Source of the DNA: Terriglobia bacterium
GTDB lineage: Bacteria > Acidobacteriota > Terriglobia > Acidiferrales > UBA7541
Direction of reading: 5' to 3'
DNA length: 64,000 nucleotides
Assembly (NCBI GenBank): GCA_020073375.1
Contig: JAIQFG010000026.1
Location: 39,173 to 103,172, forward strand
Shown: positions 36,469 to 45,728 of the stretch, one piece after another
Layout: each line of letters starts with the position of its first letter
Position numbering within the stretch: the stretch's first letter is position 1
The notes under the pieces: model-generated
The model's database searches: none
What the model was told of the DNA's origin: nothing
The model's input: only the letters and a program-made list of their open reading frames with translations
Made by a program: the position numbers and the translations under genes

Positions 36469-36720
36469 CAGAAGCTAGCGCGAAGGTTCGCGGCGAAATC
36501 TCTGCAGGTACTGCGTCGCCAAGTAGACGCCTAAAACCGAGACCTGCAATTCTCCGTGCCCATTGGTCAACCCCTAAATGATCGCGCGAGGGGCGCGCCC
36601 ACGCGCCCATTTCTCCGGCAAATTCCGGATGTCGCATCGTCCCGCCTTTAGGCTAAAGTAGTGTTTTCATTCTGGGCGCGGGATGGCCATTGCTCACGCC
36701 CCACGGCCGAGGAGTTTGGG

Positions 36721-38826
36721 ATGAGCGTAACCGACACCACTGCTTCCGTTCAAAATGCCGCTACTCCGATGGAGATGAGCTGCATCAACACCATCCGCAC
36801 CCTCTCCATGGACGCGGTGCAGGCCGCCAATTCCGGACATCCCGGAACGCCCATGTCGATGGCGCCGTTGGCGTACTGTTTGTGGCAGGAATTTTTGCGT
36901 TACGATCCCAACGACCCGCTCTGGCCCAATCGCGACCGCTTCGTTCTTTCCGCGGGCCACGCCTCCATGCTTTTGTACTCGGTGCTGCATCTGGCCGGGG
37001 TGAAATCCGACGGCAGAAACGGCCAGGTTCCCGGAACCCTTGCGGTTCCGCTTGAAGACATCAAGAATTTCCGGCAACTTGGCAGTCGCTGCGCGGGACA
37101 TCCGGAATCGCACTTGACCACGGGCGTCGAAACCACCACCGGGCCGCTGGGGCAGGGCTTTGCCAATAGCTTGGGCATGGCTCTGGCCGGGCGCTGGCTT
37201 GCTTCGCGCTACAACCAGCCGGGTTTTGAGGACCTCTACAATTTCAATGTCTATGCGCTCGGCGGCGACGGCTGCATGATGGAGGGAATTTCCAGCGAAG
37301 CCGCTTCGCTGGCCGGTCATTTGAAACTTTCCAACCTTTGCTGGATCTACGACAGCAATCGCATCACGATCGAGGGTGAAACGCGGCTGGCGTTCAGCGA
37401 AGACGTGGCGGCGCGGTTTGCGGCCTATGGTTGGAACGTCACGCACGTCACCGACGCCAATGACCTGAACATGATCCGCGCGGGCTTCCGAACATTCCAG
37501 CAAACCGGCGATCGCCCGACGCTCATCGTTGTGAATAGCCACATCGGCTGGGGTTCGCCGCACAAGCAGGACAGCAGCGCAGCGCACGGCGAAGCCCTCG
37601 GCGAGGAAGAAGTGAAATTGACCAAGCGGGTATACGGCTGGCCCGAGGACGCCAAGTTTTTGATTCCTGACGGCGTCTACGATCATTTCCAGAACGGCAT
37701 CGGCAAGCGCGGAAAAGCGCTCCGCGATGCGTGGTCCGCGAAATTCGACGTATATCGCGCCAAACATGCGGGCCTTGCCGGCGAAATCGATTGCATGGAG
37801 CGCCGTCAACTTCCGGACGGCTGGGACAAGGATTTGCCCGCGTTTCCCGCCGACCCGAAGGGCCTGGCCACGCGCGACTCTTCCGGCAAAGTGGAAAACG
37901 CCATCGGCAAGAATGTTCCCTGGCTGATCGGCGGCTCGGCCGATCTCGCGCCTTCGACCAAGACGCTGTTCACGTTCGGAGGCGCGACCGGTTTTCAGGC
38001 CGGGAATTACTCCGGCCGGAATCTGCATTTCGGCATCCGCGAACATGCCATGGCCGCGATGCTCAACGGCATGAGCCTGACGAAAGTCCGCCCGTTCGGC
38101 GCGACATTTTTCGTATTCACCGACTACATGCGCGGCGGCCTGCGGCTGAGCGCGCTGATGGGCATCCCCGTAATCTACGTTTTGACGCACGATTCGCTGG
38201 GCGTGGGCGAAGACGGCCCCACGCACCAGCCGATCGAGCATCTGGCCATGGCGCGCGCCACGCCCGGCCTGATCACGCTGCGCCCTGCGGATGCGAACGA
38301 GGTGACCGAGTCTTGGAAATTGGTCATGCAGTTGCATCATGAGCCAGCGCTGCTGGTCCTCACGCGTCAGGCGGTTCCTACACTCGATCGCGCGAAGTTT
38401 GCTCCCGCTGCGGGAGTCGCGAAAGGCGCTTACGTGTTGGCCGGTAGCCCGAGCGGGCAGCCGGATGTCCTGCTGCTTGCCACGGGCAGCGAAGTTTCTC
38501 TCTGCATCGAGGCCTTTGAACAACTCGCCAAGGAAGGAATTTCCGCGCGCGTTGTCAGCATGCCCTCATGGGAATTGTTTGAGCGCCAGGATCAGGCCTA
38601 CCGCGATTCGGTTCTGCCGCCGGCGGTGAAGGCTCGCGTTTCGGTCGAGATGGCTTCCACGTTCGGTTGGTCGCGCTACGTGGGAACCTCGGGCAGCAGC
38701 CTCGGGATGCACACCTTCGGCGCTTCCGCCCCATTGAAGGCCCTGCAAAAGCATTTCGGTTTCACCGCGGAAAACATCGTCGCCGAGGCGAAAGCGCAAA
38801 TTCAAAAGGCAAAATCCCAAAAGTAG
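36721..38826 (+). CDS. tkt: Transketolase
   Basis: A 701-residue thiamine-diphosphate enzyme of the pentose phosphate pathway that moves two-carbon units between sugars. It shows the N-terminal region NTIRTLSMDAVQAANSGHPG, the TPP signature GDGCMMEGISSEAASLAGHL, catalytic HFGIREHAM and the C-terminal DVLLLATGSEVSLC. The start at MSVTDT has GAGGAG nine bases upstream. Its TAG stop lies within the palindrome starting 38822. It is followed by pgi, so carbon metabolism genes are adjacent. Confidence 0.96.
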   Translation: MSVTDTTASVQNAATPMEMSCINTIRTLSMDAVQAANSGHPGTPMSMAPLAYCLWQEFLRYDPNDPLWPNRDRFVLSAGHASMLLYSVLHLAGVKSDGRNGQVPGTLAVPLEDIKNFRQLGSRCAGHPESHLTTGVETTTGPLGQGFANSLGMALAGRWLASRYNQPGFEDLYNFNVYALGGDGCMMEGISSEAASLAGHLKLSNLCWIYDSNRITIEGETRLAFSEDVAARFAAYGWNVTHVTDANDLNMIRAGFRTFQQTGDRPTLIVVNSHIGWGSPHKQDSSAAHGEALGEEEVKLTKRVYGWPEDAKFLIPDGVYDHFQNGIGKRGKALRDAWSAKFDVYRAKHAGLAGEIDCMERRQLPDGWDKDLPAFPADPKGLATRDSSGKVENAIGKNVPWLIGGSADLAPSTKTLFTFGGATGFQAGNYSGRNLHFGIREHAMAAMLNGMSLTKVRPFGATFFVFTDYMRGGLRLSALMGIPVIYVLTHDSLGVGEDGPTHQPIEHLAMARATPGLITLRPADANEVTESWKLVMQLHHEPALLVLTRQAVPTLDRAKFAPAAGVAKGAYVLAGSPSGQPDVLLLATGSEVSLCIEAFEQLAKEGISARVVSMPSWELFERQDQAYRDSVLPPAVKARVSVEMASTFGWSRYVGTSGSSLGMHTFGASAPLKALQKHFGFTAENIVAEAKAQIQKAKSQK

Positions 38827-38844
38827 GACAGGCTTCAGCCTGTC
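38822..38844. repeat. GTAG palindrome supplying the tkt stop codon
   Basis: AGTAGGACAGGCTTCAG followed by CCTGTC, single copy. Its TAG (38824-38826) is the transketolase stop. The hairpin could also terminate or protect the mRNA end. Confidence 0.8.
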
Positions 38845-38940
38845 TTCTTTTCTGGCATCCGCCTCGGCAGATGCCCGGCCATTTCATTCAAGATCGCTGC
38901 AAAAAAAGAAATCGTTTTCATCCCCCTAGGAGGGATAGCA

Positions 38941-40515
38941 ATGGAAGCCCCCGAACTCTGGAAGCGCTACCGCCAGCATCAATGCCGCGTGGATGCGCTG
39001 GACCTTACGCTCGACGTCAGCCGCATACATTTTGAGGAAACTTTCTTTGCCATGATGGAGCCGGCCATGCAGCAGGCCTTCCGCGGCATGGACGCGCTCG
39101 AATCCGGCGCCATCGCGAATCCCGACGAAAACCGCATGGTGGGCCACTACTGGTTGCGCGCTCCGCTGCTTGCGCCGACCAAGGAAATCGCGCGCGAAAT
39201 TTCCGAAAGCGTGGAATCCATCAAACAGTTTGCCGCCGACGTGCACACGGGAAAAATTCGCCCGCCCACGGCGTCGCGATTCACCCAGGTGCTCGCGATT
39301 GGCATCGGCGGTTCCGCGCTCGGGCCCATGTTCGTGGGCGACGCGCTGGGCGATCCCGCATCGGACCGCATGCGCATTCATTTTATCGACAACACCGACC
39401 CCGACGGCATCGCGCGCACACTGGAAACCTTGAACGGCCTCCTCCCCGAAACGCTGTGCATCGTGACCAGCAAAAGCGGCGGCACGCCGGACACGCGCAA
39501 CGGCATGGTCGTGGTCGCCGCCGCTTATCAGGCCGCAAACTTGAATTTCGCGCGCCACGCAGTCGCCGTCACCATGGGCGGATCGCACCTGGATAAGCTA
39601 GCCGCCTCCGAAGGTTGGCTTGCTCGTTTTCCCATGTTCGATTGGGTAGGCGGCAGGACCAGCGAACTTTCAGCCGTGGGTTTGCTCCCCGCGGCTCTGC
39701 AGGGAATCGATATCCAGGCGATGCTGGAGGGAGCCGCCACCGCCGACGCCGCCACGCGCGTCCATGAAACGCGCCGCAATCCCGCCGCGCTGATGGCCCT
39801 GATGTGGCATGCAGCGACCGGCGGAAATGGAAAAAAAGACCTGGTCGTTCTTCCGTACAAGGATCGCCTGCTGCTGTTCAGCCGCTATCTGCAGCAACTG
39901 GTGATGGAATCGCTCGGCAAACGGCTCGATCTGGACGGCCGGCGGGTTGACCAGGGCATCGCTGTCTACGGCAACAAGGGTTCCACCGACCAGCACGCCT
40001 TTGTTCAGCAGCTGCGTGACGGAATCAATAATTTTTTTGTCACGTTCGTGCGCGTCCTCGAATCCGGCGGCTCGGCCGTCGAGGTCGAGCCGGGCGTCAC
40101 CGCAGGCGATTACCTGCACGGTTTCCTGCTGGGCACGCGCGAGGCGCTGTACGCGAACGATCGCGAGTCCATGACCATCACCGTCCGGCGTGTCGACGTG
40201 CGCACGGTTGGCGCATTAATCGCTCTGTTTGAGCGCGCCGTCGGATTCTACGCATCGCTGGTCCATATCAACGCCTACCACCAGCCGGGCGTCGAAGCCG
40301 GGAAAAAAGCGGCGGCGGCCGTGCTCGCCTTGCAGGCCAAAGCGCAAGCTGCGCTATCGAGCGCGCCGCAGACGGCGGACCAGATTGCCGCTGCAATGGG
40401 TTCCGCTGCGTCCGCGGAGAGTGTCTACCTGATTCTCGAACATCTCTCCTCGAACGGCCGCGCCCGTATGGCGCGCGCCGCCGATCCGGGCGACTCGACA
40501 TTCACTCGCGTCTGA
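38941..40515 (+). CDS. pgi: Glucose-6-phosphate isomerase with C-terminal extension
   Basis: A 524-residue phosphoglucose isomerase that interconverts glucose-6-phosphate and fructose-6-phosphate. Two SIS-type lobes carry [33 protein letters not shown], the catalytic-region motif [14 protein letters not shown] and [19 protein letters not shown]. The last 55 residues ([15 protein letters not shown] onward) look like a small winged helix not present in E. coli Pgi. GGAGG lies eight bases before the ATG. It is probably co-transcribed with tkt. Confidence 0.93.
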   Translation: MEAPELWKRYRQHQCRVDALDLTLDVSRIHFEETFFAMMEPAMQQAFRGMDALESGAIANPDENRMVGHYWLRAPLLAPTKEIAREISESVESIKQFAADVHTGKIRPPTASRFTQVLAIGIGGSALGPMFVGDALGDPASDRMRIHFIDNTDPDGIARTLETLNGLLPETLCIVTSKSGGTPDTRNGMVVVAAAYQAANLNFARHAVAVTMGGSHLDKLAASEGWLARFPMFDWVGGRTSELSAVGLLPAALQGIDIQAMLEGAATADAATRVHETRRNPAALMALMWHAATGGNGKKDLVVLPYKDRLLLFSRYLQQLVMESLGKRLDLDGRRVDQGIAVYGNKGSTDQHAFVQQLRDGINNFFVTFVRVLESGGSAVEVEPGVTAGDYLHGFLLGTREALYANDRESMTITVRRVDVRTVGALIALFERAVGFYASLVHINAYHQPGVEAGKKAAAAVLALQAKAQAALSSAPQTADQIAAAMGSAASAESVYLILEHLSSNGRARMARAADPGDSTFTRV

Positions 40516-40570
40516 ATCCCAAGCGGGGCAGTGGTATCATCCCTCACGCAACCTTATATATTAGTTTTGA

Positions 40571-42664
40571 ATGGCGAATTGTGCGCCACCCTGGCAGTTG
40601 AGCGCCCTCGCGGACATGGCCAACACACCAACAACTCGCCTTCGCAATCTCTGGCAGGCCCTGGGCCTCACAGATTCGGCTGCGCTGGCTGTTTTGATCC
40701 TGTATCTGGCGCTCCTGGGTTTGCGGCAGATCTATGAACGAACCCCGCAAAGCGGGTTTCTTCTTTTCCTGGCTATTTGTGCCGCCGTTTACCTCGCTGT
40801 TCGCCTGTCGCTTTGGGCCCGCAGATATCTTCTATGGCGCCTGCGCAACCGGTTGATGATCGCCTATCTGTTCATCGCGGTAGTCCCCGTGTTGCTTTTG
40901 CTGACGATGGCGGGACTCGCGGCCTACCTGATGTACTGGCAGCTCGGCTCCTATGTCATCTACACCGAAATGGAGGAGCGCGTGCAGCGCCTGAGCGCCG
41001 TGGCCGGCGCCATGGCCACGTCCTATGCCGTGGAAGCTACCTCAGGCCACCGTGCTGCCGCGCTGACTTTGCCCGAAGACGCCGCCACGTACTTGAAAAA
41101 CGCCATGACGGAGCTCCCCGGCCTGCGAATCGAAAGCGGCAAGGGCGAGGATTTGCTGGCGCGGAACACGGGGCGCTTGCGAAACCGTTTTCGCGGCCTC
41201 GTATTCAGCGACGGCCAGCTTGCGCTGCGGGCGGTCGTCGATCGGCAGACCCCTTCGGGACCCATCCTGGTTTCCGCGATTGTTCCGGTGACACAAGAAT
41301 TGATCGAATCGCTTGCGCCCGAACTTGGCCCCATTCAATTCAACGTTCTCCATCCGGAGCGAGCGGAAACCCGTGTGGTTGCGCCCATCGTGATCAACCA
41401 GGAGGAATTTACCTCCGTTGAGCAGATCGGGGAGCTTGGGCGTGCGATGCCGAAGGCGGCGAACCCTTTCGACAAGCTGATCTCCGGCATCGTCGCGTTG
41501 GACGTTACCGACATGGATCATGAGCAGGGCCAGGAGAGCGCCGTCCGCGTGTTTGCGTCCTTTCGCACGCGCCCCTCGCTGTTGAATCGCAGGCTGTTCG
41601 GCGCGCTTGGCGATCTTGGGGGCGCCGCGGCCACGGCGCTGCTGGTGGTGGGTGCGGTGTTCCTGGTCATCGAACTGGGGTCGCTGTATACGGGCATCGC
41701 GCTGACGCGCACAATCACCAGCGCCGTGGACAGCCTCTATCAGGCCACGCAGCACGTGCAGGCCGGCGACCTCACTTATCGGGTTCGCGTCCCGCACCGC
41801 GACCAGCTCGCGGCGCTTGGCGAGTCGTTCAACACCATGACCGCTTCGGTTTCCACGCTGATCGAGGAGCAGCGGCGGCGGCAACGGCTGGAAAACGAAC
41901 TCTCCATCGCCCACGAAGTGCAGCAGCAGTTGTTTCCTCATGCCCTTCCGGATTTGCCGGGCCTGGAACTGGAAGCCATTTGCCGCCCGGCGCGAACCGT
42001 GAGCGGCGACTACTACGATTTCATCCGTATTTCACCCACGCGCCTGGCCATTGCCCTCGCGGACATCAGCGGGAAGGGAATTTCCGCGGCGCTGCTGATG
42101 GCCAATGTGCAGGCGGCATTGCGCAGCGACGTGCTGCGCTATCGAAACGGCGGACCGGGAACCGCCCAAATGCAGATCAACACTGCGGAAATTGTTTCGC
42201 ACTTGAACCGGCATCTATTTCGCAACAGTTCCGAGGAGCGCTACGCCACTTTCTTTTTTGGCGTTTATGACACCGAATCGCACCAGTTGGCCTATACAAA
42301 TGCGGGACATTTGCCTCCGGTTTACATTTGCGGTGAAAAAATCAACAAGCTGGAAACGGGTGGGATGGTGGTGGGGCTGTTCAATGACGTGCCGTTCGAC
42401 CAGGGCATTGTGCGCATCGAACCCGGCGGCATATTGATCGCGTATAGCGACGGATTGATCGAATCCGAAAACGTTTACGGCGAAGAGTTCGGCGCGGACC
42501 GGTTGGTCGAAGTCGCCCTGCACGACAAGAATTCCTCTCCCCGCGTGATCGCCGAAGCCATGATGCGCGCGGCCGAGGAGTGGTCCGGTTCTCCCGAGCA
42601 GGCCGATGACATGACCGTGATCGTTTCGCGATTTACCGATTCCCTGAAGGAGCCTCACGCGTGA
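40571..42664 (+). CDS. Membrane HAMP-SpoIIE serine phosphatase (RsbU-like)
   Basis: A 697-residue signalling protein: about four hydrophobic segments (33-125 and near 365), a periplasmic or extracellular sensing region between them (130-355), a HAMP linker (about 385-440), a short coiled coil, and a PP2C/SpoIIE phosphatase domain (about 460-690; GDYYDFI, LADISGKGISAALLMA, YTNAGHLPP, YSDGLIESEN, ADDMTVIV). Such proteins dephosphorylate anti-anti-sigma factors in general stress switches; no Rsb partners are nearby. ATG 40571 or ATG 40616 may be the start. The stop overlaps the next gene. Confidence 0.9.
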   Translation: MANCAPPWQLSALADMANTPTTRLRNLWQALGLTDSAALAVLILYLALLGLRQIYERTPQSGFLLFLAICAAVYLAVRLSLWARRYLLWRLRNRLMIAYLFIAVVPVLLLLTMAGLAAYLMYWQLGSYVIYTEMEERVQRLSAVAGAMATSYAVEATSGHRAAALTLPEDAATYLKNAMTELPGLRIESGKGEDLLARNTGRLRNRFRGLVFSDGQLALRAVVDRQTPSGPILVSAIVPVTQELIESLAPELGPIQFNVLHPERAETRVVAPIVINQEEFTSVEQIGELGRAMPKAANPFDKLISGIVALDVTDMDHEQGQESAVRVFASFRTRPSLLNRRLFGALGDLGGAAATALLVVGAVFLVIELGSLYTGIALTRTITSAVDSLYQATQHVQAGDLTYRVRVPHRDQLAALGESFNTMTASVSTLIEEQRRRQRLENELSIAHEVQQQLFPHALPDLPGLELEAICRPARTVSGDYYDFIRISPTRLAIALADISGKGISAALLMANVQAALRSDVLRYRNGGPGTAQMQINTAEIVSHLNRHLFRNSSEERYATFFFGVYDTESHQLAYTNAGHLPPVYICGEKINKLETGGMVVGLFNDVPFDQGIVRIEPGGILIAYSDGLIESENVYGEEFGADRLVEVALHDKNSSPRVIAEAMMRAAEEWSGSPEQADDMTVIVSRFTDSLKEPHA

Positions 42665-44271
42665 AAGTCCTTACTGCGGCACAAATGCGTGAAGCCGACC
42701 GGCTCACCACTGAGCGGTATGCTGTTCCGGGCTTGCAGCTGATGGAAAATGCGGGGACGGCGGTTGCGGAATTTCTTCACGGAAAATTTGCCGCGCTTGC
42801 CGAACGCAAAATCCTGGTGTTTTGCGGAAAGGGAAACAACGGCGGAGACGGCTTCGTGACTGCAAGGCTGCTGAAGCAATCCGGCTGCGCGCCCGAAGTA
42901 TTTTTGTTTTCCAATCCAGGCGCCGTTGAGGGCGATGCGGGGGCGAACCTGAAGCGATGGCAGCAGGGCCTTGGTGAACTACACGTGGTCACCAGCCACG
43001 CCGAGTGGCAAACGGCGCGCACCGCCCTGGCCGGAGCCGATTTGATCGTGGACGCGCTTCTGGGAACGGGACTGCGTGGACCGGTCGAAGGCCTTCTGGC
43101 CGATGTGATCCAGGACGTGAACGCGGCCCACGGACGAATTGACGGCAAGAGCGGAAAGCTCCAGATCGTCGCCGTGGATATGCCTTCCGGGCTTGCTTCC
43201 GACACGCAGGATTTTGGCGGGCCGGTGGTCGCGGCCAACTACACCGTCACGTTTACAGCCCCCAAACTCGGCCAGTTGGTCTTGCCCCGCTCCTCGTGTT
43301 GCGGAGAGCTTGTGGTCCGTGGAATCGGGACCCCCGCGGAACTTCTGGAATCCGACCCGCACTTGAAAATTCACTGGATCGAACCGGGAGAATTTCGCGC
43401 GTTGCCCCTGGTGCGCGATCCGGCCGCAAATAAAGGCACCTACGGCCATGCGCTGCTGGTTGCTGGATCTCTGGGGAAATCGGGCGCCGCCGTGCTTGCG
43501 GCCCGCGGCGCCCTGCGGTCCGGCGCGGGGCTCGCAACGGCGGCCACCCCGGATGTCGTCCTGCCCGTAGTCGCCGCGGGAATGCCCGAATTGATGACCG
43601 TGCCGCTGGCCTCCACCGAAGCGGGTACCGCAAGCTATCGAAATTTCGATTACGGGCGTTTTTCGGAAATCACGCGCGGCAAGTCCGTGATCGCCATTGG
43701 CCCGGGACTTTCCACGCATAATGAAACGCAGCAATTCATTCGCGCGCTGGTTGCGGAGACCGGGTTGCCCATCATTCTGGACGCGGACGGATTGAACGCA
43801 TTCGCTGGAATGGCCGATCACTTAAATCAACGGCGCGCTTCCGCCCTGGCGCTCACGCCTCACCCGGGCGAAATGGCGCGCCTGCTGGGCGTCACCGTGA
43901 AGGAAGTGCAGGCCCGGCGCCTCGATGTTGCACTGGAAGCCGCCGGGCGCTGGCGGGCGAATGTGATCCTCAAAGGGTTCCACACGATTCTTGCGACTCC
44001 CTCGGGACACGCATACGTCAATACCACCGGAAATCCCGGCATGGCCACCGGCGGCACCGGCGACGTCCTCACCGGCATGATTGCCGGCCTCACCGCGCAA
44101 TTCGGAATCGAGGATTGGCCCCGCGTACTGAGTTTCGGAATCTACCTGCACGGCCTGGCCGGCGACATCGCCGCGTCGCGCGTCGGAGAAACCCCGCTGA
44201 TCGCATCCGATCTGGTCGAAGCGATCCCCGAAGCGTATGCGCGCGTCCTGGCCGAGTGGGAAGGGTTTTAG
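42661..44271 (+). CDS. nnr: Bifunctional NAD(P)H-hydrate epimerase / ADP-dependent dehydratase
   Basis: A 536-residue repair enzyme: an N-terminal YjeF_N epimerase domain (about 1-215; LQLMENAGTAVAEFL, CGKGNNGGDGFVTAR) and a C-terminal ribokinase-like dehydratase domain (about 230-525; GPGLS, ALTPHPGEMARLLG, NPGMATGGTGDVLTGMIAGL). Together they restore damaged NAD(P)HX to NAD(P)H. It has a GTG start overlapping the preceding stop. The tsaE gene follows, the frequent yjeF-yjeE neighbourhood. Two in-frame TAG codons end it, the second from the palindrome. Confidence 0.95.
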   Translation: MKVLTAAQMREADRLTTERYAVPGLQLMENAGTAVAEFLHGKFAALAERKILVFCGKGNNGGDGFVTARLLKQSGCAPEVFLFSNPGAVEGDAGANLKRWQQGLGELHVVTSHAEWQTARTALAGADLIVDALLGTGLRGPVEGLLADVIQDVNAAHGRIDGKSGKLQIVAVDMPSGLASDTQDFGGPVVAANYTVTFTAPKLGQLVLPRSSCCGELVVRGIGTPAELLESDPHLKIHWIEPGEFRALPLVRDPAANKGTYGHALLVAGSLGKSGAAVLAARGALRSGAGLATAATPDVVLPVVAAGMPELMTVPLASTEAGTASYRNFDYGRFSEITRGKSVIAIGPGLSTHNETQQFIRALVAETGLPIILDADGLNAFAGMADHLNQRRASALALTPHPGEMARLLGVTVKEVQARRLDVALEAAGRWRANVILKGFHTILATPSGHAYVNTTGNPGMATGGTGDVLTGMIAGLTAQFGIEDWPRVLSFGIYLHGLAGDIAASRVGETPLIASDLVEAIPEAYARVLAEWEGF

Positions 44272-44292
44272 TAGGACAGGCTTCAGCCGGTC
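44270..44292. repeat. GTAG palindrome after nnr (degenerate)
   Basis: AGTAGGACAGGCTTCAG then CCGGTC, with one base changed in the second arm. The GTAG adds a second in-frame TAG right after the nnr stop. A T run follows, so it may also terminate transcription. Confidence 0.7.
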
Positions 44293-44378
44293 TGCTTTTT
44301 TTCATGAATGGCAAAAATTAAAATCAGACATGCGGAAGCAAGTCGTCCTGGAAATGAGCGCAAAATTGGTCAAGCAAA

Positions 44379-44840
44379 ATGATGGATAAAGAATTCATCA
44401 CCCAATCCTCGGAAGAAACCATTGCGAAGGGCCGGGAAATCGCCGCAAAACTCTCCCCGCCCGTGCTGGTTCTGCTCAGCGGAGACCTGGGCGCGGGAAA
44501 AACCACTCTGACCAAGGGAATCATCAGCGGCCTGGGCGCCGCGCGCGAAGAGGACATCACCAGCCCCACGTTCACGCTCGTCCATGTGTTCCAGAAGCCT
44601 TCCTCCGCCCCATCAGAATCGAACCCGCTAAAGGTCTACCACGTCGACCTCTATCGCGTTGAAAATTTCCACGACCTCGAATCGCTTGGGCTCGAGGACG
44701 CCCTGGGAGAAAAAGCCATCGTCATCATCGAATGGTCCGATCGTTTCACCTTCCGCAGCGATTGGCCGCGCGTCGAAATTCACCTGCAACATGAAGGGGG
44801 AGACGCACGCCGCATCGTCATCTGCGGATTGAATTTGTGA
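44379..44840 (+). CDS. tsaE: tRNA threonylcarbamoyladenosine biosynthesis ATPase TsaE
   Basis: A 153-residue P-loop protein that powers formation of the t6A modification of tRNA with TsaB and TsaD. Walker A GDLGAGKTTLTKG, switch-like ITSPTFTLVH, YHVDLYRVENFHDLESLGL and IEWSDRF are all present. Start at the first of two adjacent ATG codons; no ribosome site is clear. It follows nnr after an intervening palindrome. Confidence 0.94.
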   Translation: MMDKEFITQSSEETIAKGREIAAKLSPPVLVLLSGDLGAGKTTLTKGIISGLGAAREEDITSPTFTLVHVFQKPSSAPSESNPLKVYHVDLYRVENFHDLESLGLEDALGEKAIVIIEWSDRFTFRSDWPRVEIHLQHEGGDARRIVICGLNL

Positions 44841-44981
44841 TATTGATTGCGACAAAATCCGCACCTTTGGAAAACAAGGGTGCGGCACCCGAAAACTTCA
44901 ACCCATCCAAAGCCGTTTGAGTTCGCGGCCGCCAGGCAAAAAGCGCTCGCCTCGGTGGGAAATGCAAGCTAGTCTGGCTGA

Positions 44982-45596
44982 ATGAAACCACTATTTCTGC
45001 TGGCAATTGTGTTGGCCGGGCTGGCGTCTGTCGCCGCCGCCCCTCAAGCCGGTTCCGATGCGCGCGCCCGCGAACTTATCCTCCAGCTGAATCTCAAAGT
45101 CCTGCCCAAAGAATCGGGCTACCTCGGGATCATCGGCCAATCTTCGCAAACGGTGACCATCGACGGCCGCGCGCTGGCCGTTCAGAGCCAGAACTACTAC
45201 ATGCTCACACGCGACCTTCCGGTCAATTATCTTCACTGGCTCGCCCCCGACGATACGCACATCCTGATCGAGGGCGGCCCCGTGGACTATTATATTTTTC
45301 ATCCGGACGGCCGCGCCGAGAAAATCACTCTGGGCATGAACCTTGCGGCCGGAGAACGCCCGGTGGTGGCCGTGCCGGGCGGCTGCTGGAAGGCGCTGCG
45401 CCTGCACCAAGGCGCCGCCTACGCCTTGATGGCCAACACGCTTTCGCCCGAATTCACACCGGACCGCGTCAAAATCGGCGCCGGACCGGATTGGGTAAAA
45501 CGCTTTGCAAATTCCGCGCCCTGGGCGACCCCCGAGGCGCTGCGCGAATTGATCGGCCCCAACTGGACAGCTCAATCGTCCGCGGGTAAGCCGTAG
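44982..45596 (+). CDS. Exported cupin (DUF985/Cupin_5-like) protein
   Basis: A 204-residue protein with a signal peptide (MKPLFLLAIVLAGLASVAAA) followed by a small beta-barrel similar to the Cupin_5 family (LQLNLKVLPKESGYLGII, YYMLTRDLPVNYLHWLAPDD, YYIFHPDGRAEKITLG, GGCWKALRL, YALMANTLSPEF). Family members bind sugars or act as lyase-like proteins, but the activity here is unknown. The TAG stop comes from the following palindrome. Confidence 0.8.
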   Translation: MKPLFLLAIVLAGLASVAAAPQAGSDARARELILQLNLKVLPKESGYLGIIGQSSQTVTIDGRALAVQSQNYYMLTRDLPVNYLHWLAPDDTHILIEGGPVDYYIFHPDGRAEKITLGMNLAAGERPVVAVPGGCWKALRLHQGAAYALMANTLSPEFTPDRVKIGAGPDWVKRFANSAPWATPEALRELIGPNWTAQSSAGKP

Positions 45597-45620
45597 GGGC
45601 ACGGCAAGCCGTGCCTCTAC
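45593..45620. repeat. GTAG palindrome supplying the cupin stop codon (GGGGCACGGC family)
   Basis: GTAGGGGCACGGC and GCCGTGCCTCTAC arms separated by two bases; one mismatch. Related copy at 58633-58661. TAG at 45594-45596 is the stop of the cupin gene. Confidence 0.8.
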
Positions 45621-45728
45621 TCTCGCGCGCCGCCTTTGCTCCGGCATTGCTATTAACGGGTAAGACGCGCCGCCTTGTTCGCGGTTTCCTCGCTTGTTAT
45701 TCTAAAAAAGAGACTTTTGCGAACTTTT

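Noticed and set aside
36694..38523. A 609-codon open frame opposite transketolase
   Set aside because: Antisense to a clear conserved gene; product lacks any recognisable motif.
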